A stretch of 64,000 nt of DNA, from contig NZ_NINX01000015.1 in assembly GCF_002188635.1 (NCBI RefSeq), positions 1-64,000 of the forward strand. Reading direction: 5' to 3'. The notes under the pieces were generated by a model that did no database searches, was not told the DNA's origin, and worked only from the letters and a program-made list of their open reading frames with translations. How positions within the stretch are numbered: position 1 is the stretch's first letter; each line of letters begins with the position of its first letter. Of the stretch, positions 9,573 to 18,379 are shown piece after piece. The stretch comes from Pigmentiphaga sp. NML030171. Its GTDB lineage: Bacteria > Pseudomonadota > Gammaproteobacteria > Burkholderiales > Burkholderiaceae_B. Made by a program: the position numbers and the translations under genes.

Positions 9573-10331
9573 TTAGACTGGGATGGGATTGGCGGCGATT
9601 TCAGTGTTGAAACCGTCAATCAGCGCATGTTCGTCAATGCCGGGGTTATCGCGCAGGGCACGAATGGCCTCAACAAATACTTCCGGTGCGTCGGTGGCCA
9701 GCCCCTTCATCGTTTCGGCGATAAAGGCATCGAGCGGCATGGCGCGAGGATCACCGCTCTTTTTGATCAGATCGGTGTCGACCCACGGAGGCGCGATTTC
9801 CTGGACGGACACGCTGGTGTCTTTGAGCATGAAGCGTTGCGACAAGGCATACGAGTGCAGCGCCGCCTTCGAGGCGGAATAGACGGCATTGGTGGCAATA
9901 GGCACATAGGCCAGAACCGAGGTGTTGTGAATGATCGTCGCGCGCGGCTGCGCCTTCAGGTGTTCGACCAGCGCAGAGGTCAGCCGGATCGGGCCAAGCA
10001 GGTTCGTATCGAGGATTTGGTGCGACACGGCATCATCGATCCTGCCCGAAGGATCGTCGAACGGCATGATCCCCGCATTATTGACCAGTACGTTCAGCGT
10101 CGGGTAGTCGCGGATCAGTTGCGCGGCAACGCGGTCGATGTCGGCGGCATCCGAGATATCCAGCGCGACGCCGTCGATCCCCGGATGGGCCGCGGCCACT
10201 TCATCCAGCAGGGCCTGACGGCGTCCGGCGATGATGACCTTGTTACCCAGGGAATGAAACTGCTCGGCGAGCGCTCGACCAATACCCGAGGTACCGCCCG
10301 TGATAAAGATTGTGTTGCCCGTCATTTGCAT
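9573..10331 (-). CDS. Short-chain dehydrogenase/reductase (DltE-like)
   Basis: 252 aa classical SDR. The cofactor motif GGTSGIGRAL, the NNAG motif (LVNNAGIMPF) and the catalytic YSASK (Tyr, Lys) with upstream Ser (HNTSVLAYV) are all present, so it should be active. Overall it resembles the DltE/YdfG-like oxidoreductases with C-terminal KGLATDAPEVFVE. Start ATG at 10331 is preceded by AAGGAC. It is probably the first structural gene behind the GlxA-type regulator encoded just upstream in the same direction. Confidence 0.87.
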   Translation of the reverse strand: MQMTGNTIFITGGTSGIGRALAEQFHSLGNKVIIAGRRQALLDEVAAAHPGIDGVALDISDAADIDRVAAQLIRDYPTLNVLVNNAGIMPFDDPSGRIDDAVSHQILDTNLLGPIRLTSALVEHLKAQPRATIIHNTSVLAYVPIATNAVYSASKAALHSYALSQRFMLKDTSVSVQEIAPPWVDTDLIKKSGDPRAMPLDAFIAETMKGLATDAPEVFVEAIRALRDNPGIDEHALIDGFNTEIAANPIPV

Positions 10332-10459
10332 GATTTGTCCTTGTCTTGCGCCTGGATGGCGCCTTCGATGGACGTACTATGCGCGGTTCGGATCAAGTCT
10401 CAAATGTCATAGATCCGGCAAAAACGGACACGGACAATTAGTACGACGCCCCAAGTCAG

Positions 10460-11410
10460 TCAAGCGACGTCGTCTTGCATCGACATCAGGCCCCGCTTCA
10501 CGCTGGCCGGGGGCTGGCCAAGGTTGCGCAGGAAGGCGCGCCGCATTCGGTCACGGTCGGCAAAACCCGCGTCACGCGCCACGATCTCCAAGGGGTGACG
10601 GCCGTCTTCCAGCATGACGCGCGCGGCCTCCAATCGCAGCATTTCCACGGCCTTGGCCGGAGACCGCCCGGTTTCCTCGCGGAATACCCGGCTGAACTGA
10701 CGCGCTGACAGGTTGGCAGCTTCGGCCAGCTCCTCGACAGACAAGGGATTGCGCAGGTTTTCACGAGCGTAGGCCAGCGCGCGTTTTACCCGATCAGAGC
10801 GAGGCTCTAGCGCGAGCATCGCCGAAAATTGCGATTGCCCCCCATGGCGACGATGGTAGACGACCAGTTTGCGAGCCAGTGCCCGAGAAAGCGCAGACCC
10901 ATGGTCGTCCTCGATCAGCGCAAGCGTCAGGTCGATGGCCGATGACATTCCCGCCGACGTCCAGATGTTCCCGTCACGGACGAAAATACGGTCCTCTTCG
11001 ACCCGGACCTTCGGAAAGCGCGCCTGAAGCGCTCGCGCATGCGCCCAATGCGTGGTGGCGGTGCGGCCATCAAGCAGACCGGCGTGCGCCAGCACAAAAG
11101 CGCCTGTGCATACCCCAGCTACCCGGCGGGCTTGTTCCCCCGCACGGGCGAGATACGCACGCAGCCCGGGCGAAATATCCTGAGGCGCCAATTGGCCGGC
11201 AACCATCAGCGTATCGGGTATCACACCTAGCGGCGTCGTTTCGATACCTGCGTTCATTGAGGACCTGATCGTGCCGCCCTTTTCGGATAGCACCGTCAAC
11301 CGATAGCCCATATCGCCCAGCTCAGTATTGGCGAATTCAAAGGCAGAAAGCGCCGCCAAAGCCATAAGCTGGAAGCCATCTTCCAGGATCAAACCAACGT
11401 GCCGCATCAT
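10460..11410 (-). CDS. GlxA-family transcriptional regulator (DJ-1/PfpI plus AraC HTH)
   Basis: 316 aa. Residues ~3-165 form a DJ-1/PfpI-like domain (VCTGAFVLAHAGLLDGRTATTHW is the characteristic nucleophile-elbow region, with its Cys). Residues ~210-310 are an AraC-type double helix-turn-helix (LSVEELAEAANLSARQFSRVFREETGRSP). Such proteins are usually activators of nearby genes; the obvious targets are the SDR, MFS and CMD genes downstream on the same strand. The gap to the SDR gene is 128 bp, enough for a separate promoter. Confidence 0.9.
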   Translation of the reverse strand: MMRHVGLILEDGFQLMALAALSAFEFANTELGDMGYRLTVLSEKGGTIRSSMNAGIETTPLGVIPDTLMVAGQLAPQDISPGLRAYLARAGEQARRVAGVCTGAFVLAHAGLLDGRTATTHWAHARALQARFPKVRVEEDRIFVRDGNIWTSAGMSSAIDLTLALIEDDHGSALSRALARKLVVYHRRHGGQSQFSAMLALEPRSDRVKRALAYARENLRNPLSVEELAEAANLSARQFSRVFREETGRSPAKAVEMLRLEAARVMLEDGRHPLEIVARDAGFADRDRMRRAFLRNLGQPPASVKRGLMSMQDDVA

Positions 11411-11527
11411 GCTTCCTATTCAGGCTGTGTAGGATCAGCTTAATCTGGTACGGGGACGGCATCCACGTCGTTGACAAAAATCGGCCCACTTTATTGCCAT
11501 TTTGGTGTCGGAAGCCGCCCTTCGTTA

Positions 11528-11820
11528 ATTCTGTTTCCGACAATCGCGCAACAGCGCGTACACTCCCGCCGTGCCAAAAGCCGCCATACCCAAGCCCACG
11601 CTGACGAACAGCCCGGTCTGCATGGCGGCGATCAGTCCCCCACCCAACGCCACCACCGTGCGCGCCAACGCGCCTACCAACGGTACCGCCATCTTGCCGG
11701 TGCCTTGTGTGGCGCAGTACTGGGTGAAACCAAGGCCGAAGAAACCAAAGAAGGGGCCAACATGGCGCAGGTAAACGCTTCCCGTCGCCACGCTTTGAGC
11801 GTCGTCAAAAACGCGTTGAG
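11528..11820 (-). pseudogene. C-terminal remnant of a MATE-family efflux transporter
   Basis: The translated segment VFDDAQSVATGSVYLRHVGPFFGFFGLGFTQYCATQGTGKMA followed by two hydrophobic stretches resembles the last third of MATE multidrug/Na+ antiporters (the pattern YLRIVGPxYGFFGLGxALYFASQGAG is familiar). About 90 residues remain of the usual ~450, with no upstream membrane domain. An open frame extends to 11902 but its start is not MATE-like. The remnant sits between the regulator and tRNA-Leu, where debris from insertions commonly collects. Confidence 0.65.
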
Positions 11821-11976
11821 CCATAACAGCTAGCCGATCTTGCGATCGTAGCCATGAGTACTCCGTATGAGGCGAGCGCCGCAGCACTGTACCTGACCAC
11901 AATTCTAGGAAAATCCCCCCGGTGCGGGGCTTGTATTGCGAAATCCTCTAATGGCTTGAATTAGAAGATTTGGAGA

Positions 11977-12061
11977 TGGTGCCCGAGGCCGGAATCGAAC
12001 CGGCACGCCTTGCGGCGGGGGATTTTGAGTCCCCTGCGTCTACCAATTTCACCACTCGGGC
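11977..12061 (-). tRNA. tRNA-Leu(CAA)
   Basis: 85 nt including an encoded CCA. The acceptor stem GCCCGAG pairs with CTCGGGC. The D arm is followed by an anticodon stem GGGGA/TCCCC closing the loop CTCAAAA, giving anticodon CAA. A long variable arm (GCCGCAAGGCG) marks a class II tRNA, as expected for leucine, and the T arm contains GGTTCGATTCC. The 3' end faces the accessory region to the left, the usual orientation for island integration. Confidence 0.95.
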
Positions 12062-12154
12062 AGGTTCTTCCGGCGCGAAGGGCCGAAAGGAAGGGAGCCG
12101 CAAATTATACCCGTAATTTGCGGTACTCTGCTTCCTCTTATCAAGGAGCAAATC

Positions 12155-12436
12155 ATGGCCCATGCCAGCGCCCGTCACATCCTGGTCTCCACCGAGGCCC
12201 AGTGCAACGAACTGAAAGCCGCCATCGAAGGCGGTGCCGATTTCGCGCAGGTCGCGCGCGAGCACTCCAACTGCCCGTCGCGCGCCCAGGGCGGCGATCT
12301 GGGCACCTTCGGCCCCGGCCAGATGGTGCCGGAGTTCGACCGGGTGGTGTTCAGCGCCCCCGTCAACGTCGTCCAGGGCCCGGTCAAGACCCAGTTCGGC
12401 TATCACCTGGTGGAAGTGACCAGCCGCCAGGACTGA
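12155..12436 (+). CDS. ppiC: Parvulin-type peptidyl-prolyl cis-trans isomerase
   Basis: 93 aa, a single-domain cytoplasmic rotamase like E. coli PpiC (93 aa). It isomerises Xaa-Pro bonds. Family motifs seen are ARHILVSTE, the GGADFAQVAREHSNCPSRAQGGDLG block and FGPGQMVPEFD, ending in FGYHLVEVTSR. AAGGAG lies 7 bases before the ATG. It is convergent with the FAH-family gene and just right of tRNA-Leu, probably the conserved chromosome edge. Confidence 0.93.
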   Translation: MAHASARHILVSTEAQCNELKAAIEGGADFAQVAREHSNCPSRAQGGDLGTFGPGQMVPEFDRVVFSAPVNVVQGPVKTQFGYHLVEVTSRQD

Positions 12437-12472
12437 CCCGCACCGCCCGCGGCCACGCCGGGGGTTCACCCC

Positions 12473-13321
12473 TCAGCCCGCCGCGACGACCCGTTGTGTC
12501 TGGGACCCCAGCACGCCGCCGCCCAGCGTGACCACGTCACCCGCTTCCAGGTAGCGCGGCGGGCGGGCTCCCATCCCCACCCCGGCCGGGGTGCCGGTGA
12601 TGATGACGTCGCCAGGTTCGAGCGTCATCACGCGGCTGCACTCGCTGACTAGGCGGGCGCAGGAAAAGATCATGTCGCCGGTATGTCCTGTCTGCCGGCG
12701 TTCGCCATTGAGTTCCAGCCACAGTTCCAGGTCCTGCGGGTCGGGCACTTCGTCCGCCGTGACCAGGTAGGGCCCCAGCGGGCCGAAGCTGTCGAAGCCC
12801 TTGCCCTTGCCCCACTGGCCGCCGCCGCGGTCGATCTGGTATTGGCGTTCGGACACGTCGTTGGCCAGGCAGTAGCCGGCCACGTGGCGCAAGGCGCCGG
12901 CCTCGTCGACGGCCCGCGCGCGGCTGCCGATGACGATGCCCAGTTCCACTTCCCAGTCGACCCGGGTGCAGCCGGTCGGAATGACGATGTCGTCGTCCGG
13001 GCCCGAGATGCAGCTGGTCCATTTGCAGAACAGCGTGGGTTCGGCCGGAATGGCCATGCCGGCCTCGGCCGCATGGCGCCCGTAGTTCAGCCCGACCGCG
13101 ACGAATTTGCCGATGCCGCGCCAGGGCGTACCCAGGCGCGGCGCGCCGTCCACCACGGGCAGGCGCTGCGGGTCGAGCGCGGCCAGCGCTTGCAGGGCGG
13201 CCGGCGACAGGGTGTCGGGCCCGAGGTCGGCCAGCAGGCCGGACAGGTCGCGGATCACGCCGCCGGCGTCGAGCAGGCCGGGCCGCTCCAGGCCCGGCGG
13301 GCCGTATCTCAACAGCTTCAA
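12473..13321 (-). CDS. Fumarylacetoacetate hydrolase-family protein
   Basis: 282 aa. FAH-fold metal-dependent hydrolase/decarboxylase/isomerase of ring-cleavage products. Visible motifs are FVAVGLNYGRHAAE, WEVELGIVIG (the ExE metal ligands) and the C-terminal LEPGDVIITGTPAGVG. It is the last gene of the leftward Rieske oxygenase operon, 23 bp after the receptor gene, so a dicarboxylic acyl intermediate from that pathway is a likely substrate; the exact reaction is open. Confidence 0.88.
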   Translation of the reverse strand: MKLLRYGPPGLERPGLLDAGGVIRDLSGLLADLGPDTLSPAALQALAALDPQRLPVVDGAPRLGTPWRGIGKFVAVGLNYGRHAAEAGMAIPAEPTLFCKWTSCISGPDDDIVIPTGCTRVDWEVELGIVIGSRARAVDEAGALRHVAGYCLANDVSERQYQIDRGGGQWGKGKGFDSFGPLGPYLVTADEVPDPQDLELWLELNGERRQTGHTGDMIFSCARLVSECSRVMTLEPGDVIITGTPAGVGMGARPPRYLEAGDVVTLGGGVLGSQTQRVVAAG

Positions 13322-13344
13322 GGAAACTCTCCGTATGGACGCGT

Positions 13345-14322
13345 TCAGTTGGGGGTGATGTCGGCCAGCTTGACCGCTTTGCCGAACTTGTCGAGGTTGT
13401 TGCGGATGTTGGCGGCATAGCCGTCAGGGCTGCTGCCGATGGCGGTGGCGCCCATGGCCTTCAGGCGGACGACGGTATCGGGCTGCTTGAGCGCCCGTGC
13501 CACGGCGGCCGAAAGCCGCTGTACCACGGTCTGCGGCGTGCCGGCCGGCACCACGATGCCCATCTCGGAACTGAAGTCGTAGCCGGGCACGGTCTCGGAC
13601 ACGGCCGGGATGTCGGGCGTCATGGCCGGACGGTCGAGCGTGGTGACGGCGATGAATCGCGCCTTGCCGGTCCTGACGTATTGCTCCAGCGCCGGATAGG
13701 CGGCGATCACCAGGGAGGTCTCGCCGCCCATGAAGGCGGGCACCGACTGGCCCGACCCCTTGTACGGCACGTGCACGACGTTGATGCCAAGGCCGTGCAG
13801 CATCGATTCCATGGCGATGTGGTGGATGCTGCCTATGCCCGACGAGCCGTAGGTCAACGCCCCCGGCCTGGCCTTGGCCAGGGCGACGAGCTCGGCCAGG
13901 TTGTGCACGTTCAGCGACGACTGCACGGCGATATAGAGCGGAATGGTCGCGGCCAGGGTCACGGGCGTGAAGTCCTTGTCGGCGGCATAGGGCAGCTTCG
14001 CGAACAGGTAGGGGTTGATCGCAAGCTGTTGGATGTCGGAGAAGAACAGCACGTGGCCGTCCGGGGCGGCGCGGACCACGCTTTCGGCCGCGCCGATGCC
14101 GCCCGCGCCGGGCCGGTTCTCGATCACGAACTGTTGCTTGAAGAACTCCGACAAGCCCGGCGCCAGCGAGCGCGCCAGCACGTCCGGCGCGCCGCCGGGG
14201 GCGTACGGCACGATCATCCGCACGGGGCGGGTCGGATAGTCATCGGCCTGGACGGCCGGGGCCGCGGACGCCAGGATCGACATACAGGCCAGCACGCGGC
14301 CGATGCGCAACAGGGATTTCAT
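13345..14322 (-). CDS. Bug-family periplasmic substrate-binding protein
   Basis: 325 aa with a cleavable-looking Sec signal (MKSLLRIGRVLACMSILASAAPAVQA) and mature start YPTRPVRMIVPYAPGGAPDVLAR, a standard TctC/Bug pattern. ENRPGAGG, APDGHVLFF and VPYKGSGQS are other family blocks. It lies within the Rieske oxygenase operon, 37 bp after the beta subunit gene, and presumably binds the aromatic or amide-type acid degraded there. No membrane partners are encoded nearby. Confidence 0.92.
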   Translation of the reverse strand: MKSLLRIGRVLACMSILASAAPAVQADDYPTRPVRMIVPYAPGGAPDVLARSLAPGLSEFFKQQFVIENRPGAGGIGAAESVVRAAPDGHVLFFSDIQQLAINPYLFAKLPYAADKDFTPVTLAATIPLYIAVQSSLNVHNLAELVALAKARPGALTYGSSGIGSIHHIAMESMLHGLGINVVHVPYKGSGQSVPAFMGGETSLVIAAYPALEQYVRTGKARFIAVTTLDRPAMTPDIPAVSETVPGYDFSSEMGIVVPAGTPQTVVQRLSAAVARALKQPDTVVRLKAMGATAIGSSPDGYAANIRNNLDKFGKAVKLADITPN

Positions 14323-14359
14323 CGTGAACCTCCAGGGGCAAGAGCGCCGATGCGCATCC

Positions 14360-14872
14360 TCAGAACGGCTGGGTCAGTTGCGGGAAGCTCTGGTCGCAGT
14401 TGGTGAGCCGCACGCACTTCTGGACGATTTTCAAATGCGTGCCGTCGAACCGCAGCGTGTGCAGATAACGTCCGCCGTACACGCGGCGGTCGGCGCCTGG
14501 CCGGTCCTCCAGCATGATGAACTTGCTGCGGACGCGGAAACGGTCACCGTCAGCGGCTTCCAGACCGAAGTTCGACAGCACGCGCACCGTCGTCGAAGGC
14601 GGGTCCTGGCAATGGATCATCGGGTGCTTGAGCCGCGCCACACGCGTCTTCATGGTGTGTTTCTCGTCATAGTAGAGCGACACGTGACTGATCCAGTCGG
14701 CCTGGTCCTGCGCGGCCGGCGCCCAGTACACGGCATCGTCGCTGTACAGGTCCAGCCACTCGTCGAAGCGGCGGTTGTCCAGCAGATCGGCCTCGTGTTC
14801 GACAAAGTCGCGCAGGGTGTCCAGGGACGGCGCGGCATGGCCCGCGGGGGTGAGTCTTGCAAGCGTGTTCAT
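14360..14872 (-). CDS. Aromatic-ring-hydroxylating dioxygenase beta subunit
   Basis: 170 aa, the usual size of the small structural subunit (SnoaL/NTF2-like cone fold) of Rieske oxygenases. The N-terminal DFVEHEADLLDNRRFDEWLDLYSDDAVYW is characteristic of the family. It has no cofactor of its own and supports the alpha subunit in an alpha3beta3 assembly. It follows the alpha gene by 18 bp. Confidence 0.9.
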   Translation of the reverse strand: MNTLARLTPAGHAAPSLDTLRDFVEHEADLLDNRRFDEWLDLYSDDAVYWAPAAQDQADWISHVSLYYDEKHTMKTRVARLKHPMIHCQDPPSTTVRVLSNFGLEAADGDRFRVRSKFIMLEDRPGADRRVYGGRYLHTLRFDGTHLKIVQKCVRLTNCDQSFPQLTQPF

Positions 14873-14890
14873 GGTGGCTCTCTGGTGGAA

Positions 14891-16171
14891 TCAGGCGCTC
14901 ATCAGGTCGCGCCAGGCATAGTGTTTGGCGCGCTGGCCGACTTCGCTCGAACGCGCGCCGAACAGCACGCCGTCGCCTTCGTCGACCTCGGCGCCCATGC
15001 CGCGCGCGACCAGCACCCAGTCGCTGCCCTGCGCCTTCAGTCCTTCCTGGCAGCGCTCGAAGGCTTCGAGATCGTCGGTCTGGATGAACGACGACGCGGA
15101 GTGAGTCATGTTGACGTACTTGACCAGATCGTCCGAGATCACGGCCGGCGCGCCCGCCAGCCGGACCGGCCAGATCTCGACCTCGGTCAGGTCCACCGCG
15201 ATCGGCTTGACCACGCGCACCGAGGTCTGGGCGATCAGGATGTCCAGTGTCGGAAACAGCGTCAGGCTGTGCCGGCGGTTCTTCAGGATGTCGGCGGTGC
15301 GTTCCTCGCCGTAGCGCGCGACCATCAGGGCACGGTAGTCGTCCCAGACGCCGCCGGCCTGCTCCTTGTCGAACAGCGACTGTTCCGAACTATGGCCATG
15401 CGGGAAGCCGCGCACGCCCAGCTGCGACACCACCGCCTCGCCGTTGGGCGCGAAGAACAGCGCCGCTCCGCCCTGGTCACCCGCACGCCGCTGGAACTGG
15501 CGACCGTCCGGACCGACGGTCGAGCCGTGGGCGGCCGCGGGGTGGTAGGTGTCGGCCATGTTGTCCATCTGCAGCTTCCAGTTGCCGCGGAAGTGGTAGC
15601 GATGGCAGCCGGCCGCGAACTCGACCCGCCCTTCGGGCGAGCGGTCGACCAGTTCGTCGATGCCCTTGCGCGCCTCGCCCAGGAAATCGAGCAGCGGCAT
15701 CACGCCGGGATCGAGCGAAGCGAATACGAAGCCGCGATAGCTGTCGACACGCGGCAGCGGCTCCATGCCCGCGCGCGGCTCGCGCAGCGCTTCCTCGGGA
15801 AAGTCGGCGCGCATGGGCACGCCCGCCAGCTCGCCGTTGGGGCGGAACGCCCAGCCGTGGTACATGCAGGAAAATACGCGCGCGTTGCCGCGCGTGCGGG
15901 ACAGCACCTTGGCGCCGCGATGGCCGCAGCGGTTGTACAGCACGTGTACCGAACCGCTCTCGTGGCGGCTCAGCACCACCGGCTGTCCGGCCAGCGTCGT
16001 GCAGTAATAGTCGCCCGGATTGGGCACCAGGCTGTCGTGGCCCACATAGACCCAGACCTTGCCGAACACTTTGGCCATCTCGGCCTCGAACACGGCCGGA
16101 TCGGTGTAGTAGGCCCGGTGCACGCGATCCGCCTGGACCAGGCCGGCGAGTTGCTCTTTGCTGTACGTCAT
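14891..16171 (-). CDS. Rieske aromatic-ring-hydroxylating oxygenase alpha subunit
   Basis: 426 aa catalytic subunit. The Rieske [2Fe-2S] ligands are Cys82-x-His84 and Cys102-x2-His105. The mononuclear iron site is visible as Asp207, His210 and His215 in MADTYHPAAAH, with the third ligand further downstream. It would use O2 and two electrons to hydroxylate an aromatic ring. The operon has no reductase or ferredoxin gene, so electrons must come from proteins encoded elsewhere. The substrate is not evident; the gene is preceded by an amidohydrolase and a RidA-type deaminase, which might point to a nitrogen-containing aromatic. Confidence 0.93.
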   Translation of the reverse strand: MTYSKEQLAGLVQADRVHRAYYTDPAVFEAEMAKVFGKVWVYVGHDSLVPNPGDYYCTTLAGQPVVLSRHESGSVHVLYNRCGHRGAKVLSRTRGNARVFSCMYHGWAFRPNGELAGVPMRADFPEEALREPRAGMEPLPRVDSYRGFVFASLDPGVMPLLDFLGEARKGIDELVDRSPEGRVEFAAGCHRYHFRGNWKLQMDNMADTYHPAAAHGSTVGPDGRQFQRRAGDQGGAALFFAPNGEAVVSQLGVRGFPHGHSSEQSLFDKEQAGGVWDDYRALMVARYGEERTADILKNRRHSLTLFPTLDILIAQTSVRVVKPIAVDLTEVEIWPVRLAGAPAVISDDLVKYVNMTHSASSFIQTDDLEAFERCQEGLKAQGSDWVLVARGMGAEVDEGDGVLFGARSSEVGQRAKHYAWRDLMSA

Positions 16172-16200
16172 CGAGTTTCCTGCTGGAGAATGAAGAAGGG

Positions 16201-17553
16201 TCAGCGCCGCAGGACGCCGTGGCCGGCTTCCTGGTCGTAGTGGAAAATGCCATTCAGGAACATCTTGTGCCGTTCGTAGTGCATGGGCCTGCGCGGCGCG
16301 GGCGGCGTGCGGTCCACCGGGTGCCCGGCCTTCAGGATGAGGTCGAAGCGCGACGGTTTCTGCAGCAGCCCGATGTCGGCCAGCGGATCGCCGTCGACCA
16401 CGATCAAGTCGGCATAGCGTCCGGCCTCAAGCTTGCCGACCCGGTCGCCGAAGCGGCGGAACAAACGCGTGGCGCCCAGCGTGCCCGCATGCAGAGCCTG
16501 CCCGGGCGACAGGCCCAGGTCGTCCACGAATATCTGCATCTCGCGGGCGTGCCACTGGCCGTAGGGCACCGGCGACCAGCCGCTTTCCGACCCAGGCACC
16601 AGCGGAACACCGGCACGGCTGGCGCGGGCCAGGTTGGTCAGCGCCGCGTCGACCTCGCGCTGGAACCCGGCATTGGCCGGATTGGCCGACCCGCCCGTGG
16701 CCTCGATCGCGTTGACCAGCAAGGGCAGCGTCGGCACGATCACGCAGCCGTTGCGCAGGCACAGATCGATGCCTTCGTCGTCGATGAACGACGCATGGAA
16801 GATCACGTCGAAACCGGCGCGCGCGGCATCGGCCACGGCATCGCGGGAACGCGCGTGCACCGTGCACATGCGGCCGAGCCGGTGGGCCTCGTCGGCCACC
16901 ATCCGGTATTCGTCATAGGTGAAGGCCGAGCCGTCGAGCGAATCAGGGGTGATGAAGGAATCGTTCGATCCCGACACCTTGATGGCATCGACGCCGTCCT
17001 TGACCTGGTAGCGGATCTGCTCGACCAGTTCGTCGCGGCTGCGGATCAGCACGCCCGCCTGCCCCGGCGGGAATTCCATCCAGTTGGGGAAGGAATCCTC
17101 CAGCCCTTGGTGGGAAGTCAGTTGCCGGCCCGACACCGCAAGGCGCGGCCCCTCGAACATGCCGCTGTCGATCGCGTCGCGCACCGACTGCGCGATGTTG
17201 AACGTGGTCGCGGCATCGAAGGCGCTGGTCACACCCGCCTGCAGCACCTTCTTGGCGTTCCACACCGCCTTCAGCGTGCGGAACTCCACCGGCGTGTACA
17301 GCGCCAGTTCCTCTTCCGAGCGCGCCTCGCCGAACGAGATGTGGATGTGTCCGTCGACCAGGCCGGGCAAGATGCTGCGGCCGGGCAGGTCGACCACCTG
17401 GGCGCCGGACTGCGCGTAGCGCGGCGGCAATGCCGCCGCCTCGCCCACCCATGCGATCTCCTCGCCCTGCGTCACGACCGCACCGCGCGCGATGGGTGCA
17501 TCGAGCGTGCCGTCGATCACCTTGCCCTTCAGAATGTAGGCCGGCTCACCCAT
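16201..17553 (-). CDS. Amidohydrolase-family protein (imidazolonepropionase/prolidase-like)
   Basis: 450 aa metal-dependent hydrolase. Likely metal ligands are His69-x-His71 (DGHIHIS), Lys192 (AIKVSGS, possibly carboxylated), His233 (TVHARS) and His253 (FHASF). The position normally held by the catalytic Asp (TDxG) reads GSESG with Glu323, an unusual change. C-terminal LEAGRYADLIVVDGDPL is the standard amidohydrolase tail. Its start overlaps the end of the alpha/beta hydrolase gene by 8 bp, and the Rieske alpha gene follows after 29 bp. It may hydrolyse an amide or ester before or after ring attack. Confidence 0.87.
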   Translation of the reverse strand: MGEPAYILKGKVIDGTLDAPIARGAVVTQGEEIAWVGEAAALPPRYAQSGAQVVDLPGRSILPGLVDGHIHISFGEARSEEELALYTPVEFRTLKAVWNAKKVLQAGVTSAFDAATTFNIAQSVRDAIDSGMFEGPRLAVSGRQLTSHQGLEDSFPNWMEFPPGQAGVLIRSRDELVEQIRYQVKDGVDAIKVSGSNDSFITPDSLDGSAFTYDEYRMVADEAHRLGRMCTVHARSRDAVADAARAGFDVIFHASFIDDEGIDLCLRNGCVIVPTLPLLVNAIEATGGSANPANAGFQREVDAALTNLARASRAGVPLVPGSESGWSPVPYGQWHAREMQIFVDDLGLSPGQALHAGTLGATRLFRRFGDRVGKLEAGRYADLIVVDGDPLADIGLLQKPSRFDLILKAGHPVDRTPPAPRRPMHYERHKMFLNGIFHYDQEAGHGVLRR

Positions 17554-18379
17554 GCGCCACCCCGGTGAAGAACGGGACGGCCAGCGCCAGGAACTTCTCC
17601 GGCCACTCGAAGGCGACCGAATGGCCGCAGCGGCTCAGCAGGTGCACGTCGGCCCGGGCGATGAATCGCGACATCGGGAGCGTAAGAACATCGGCGGGGA
17701 AGCCGCGATCGTCGCGGCCGTGCAGCATCAGTACCTCGCAGCCGATGGCGCCCAGCTCGTCCGCCGTCAGCGCGACGGCATCGATGAAGCGCTGCTTGTC
17801 GCCCGCGAACATCTGTTCGAAACGCCGGCCGTGATCGCCCTCGCGCAGGATGCGCTCGCGACCGTCCAGATAGGCCTCGTCGATCAGCGCCGGATCGTGC
17901 ACCAGCAGGCGCGAGGCCCGCTTCAGCGCCTCGCGGTCGCCGGGAAAGCTCCAGGCGGTTTCCGTGGCGGGATTGGCGGCGAACGACGCGCCCATGGTCG
18001 CCGTCGTCATCACGCGCGCCACACGCGGTTCGCAGGCCGCCAGACGCAGGGCCAGGGTGCCGGACAGGGAATGCCCGATCACGCCTATCCGCTCTCCCGG
18101 CATGCGCGCGATCATTTCGCGGCACTGGCGCAGCCACAGGGCATAGTCGAAATGCGGCCCGGCGGACTTGGCGCCCGACCGGCCGAAACCGATCAGGTCC
18201 ATCGCATGCACGTGGTGCAGCTCGGCCAGCCGCGGCAGTACGCGCTGCCAGTTGCCGTGGCTGGACGCGCCGGCACCCGAGCCATGCAGCAATAGCAGCG
18301 GCAGGCCCGCGCCGCCTTCGGCGTAGTGGACGGGGATGCCGTCCAGCTCGAACCTGCCCTCGCGCAGACGCGAACTCAT
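17546..18379 (-). CDS. Alpha/beta hydrolase
   Basis: 277 aa. The nucleophile elbow GHSLSG, the acid MLHGRDDRGFP and the histidine SRCGHSVAFEWPE form a complete catalytic triad; LLLLHGSGAGASSHGNW gives the oxyanion loop. The pattern resembles meta-cleavage-product (C-C bond) hydrolases such as MhpC/BphD, but no ring-cleavage dioxygenase is visible here. The ATG at 18379 overlaps the RidA stop (ATGA). Confidence 0.88.
   Translation of the reverse strand: MSSRLREGRFELDGIPVHYAEGGAGLPLLLLHGSGAGASSHGNWQRVLPRLAELHHVHAMDLIGFGRSGAKSAGPHFDYALWLRQCREMIARMPGERIGVIGHSLSGTLALRLAACEPRVARVMTTATMGASFAANPATETAWSFPGDREALKRASRLLVHDPALIDEAYLDGRERILREGDHGRRFEQMFAGDKQRFIDAVALTADELGAIGCEVLMLHGRDDRGFPADVLTLPMSRFIARADVHLLSRCGHSVAFEWPEKFLALAVPFFTGVAHG

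Noticed and set aside
14303-17568. Two very long plus-strand frames (645 and 773 codons)
   Set aside because: They are antisense to the Rieske, amidohydrolase and hydrolase genes, rich in Arg/Ala/Gly from GC-biased codons, and match no family.
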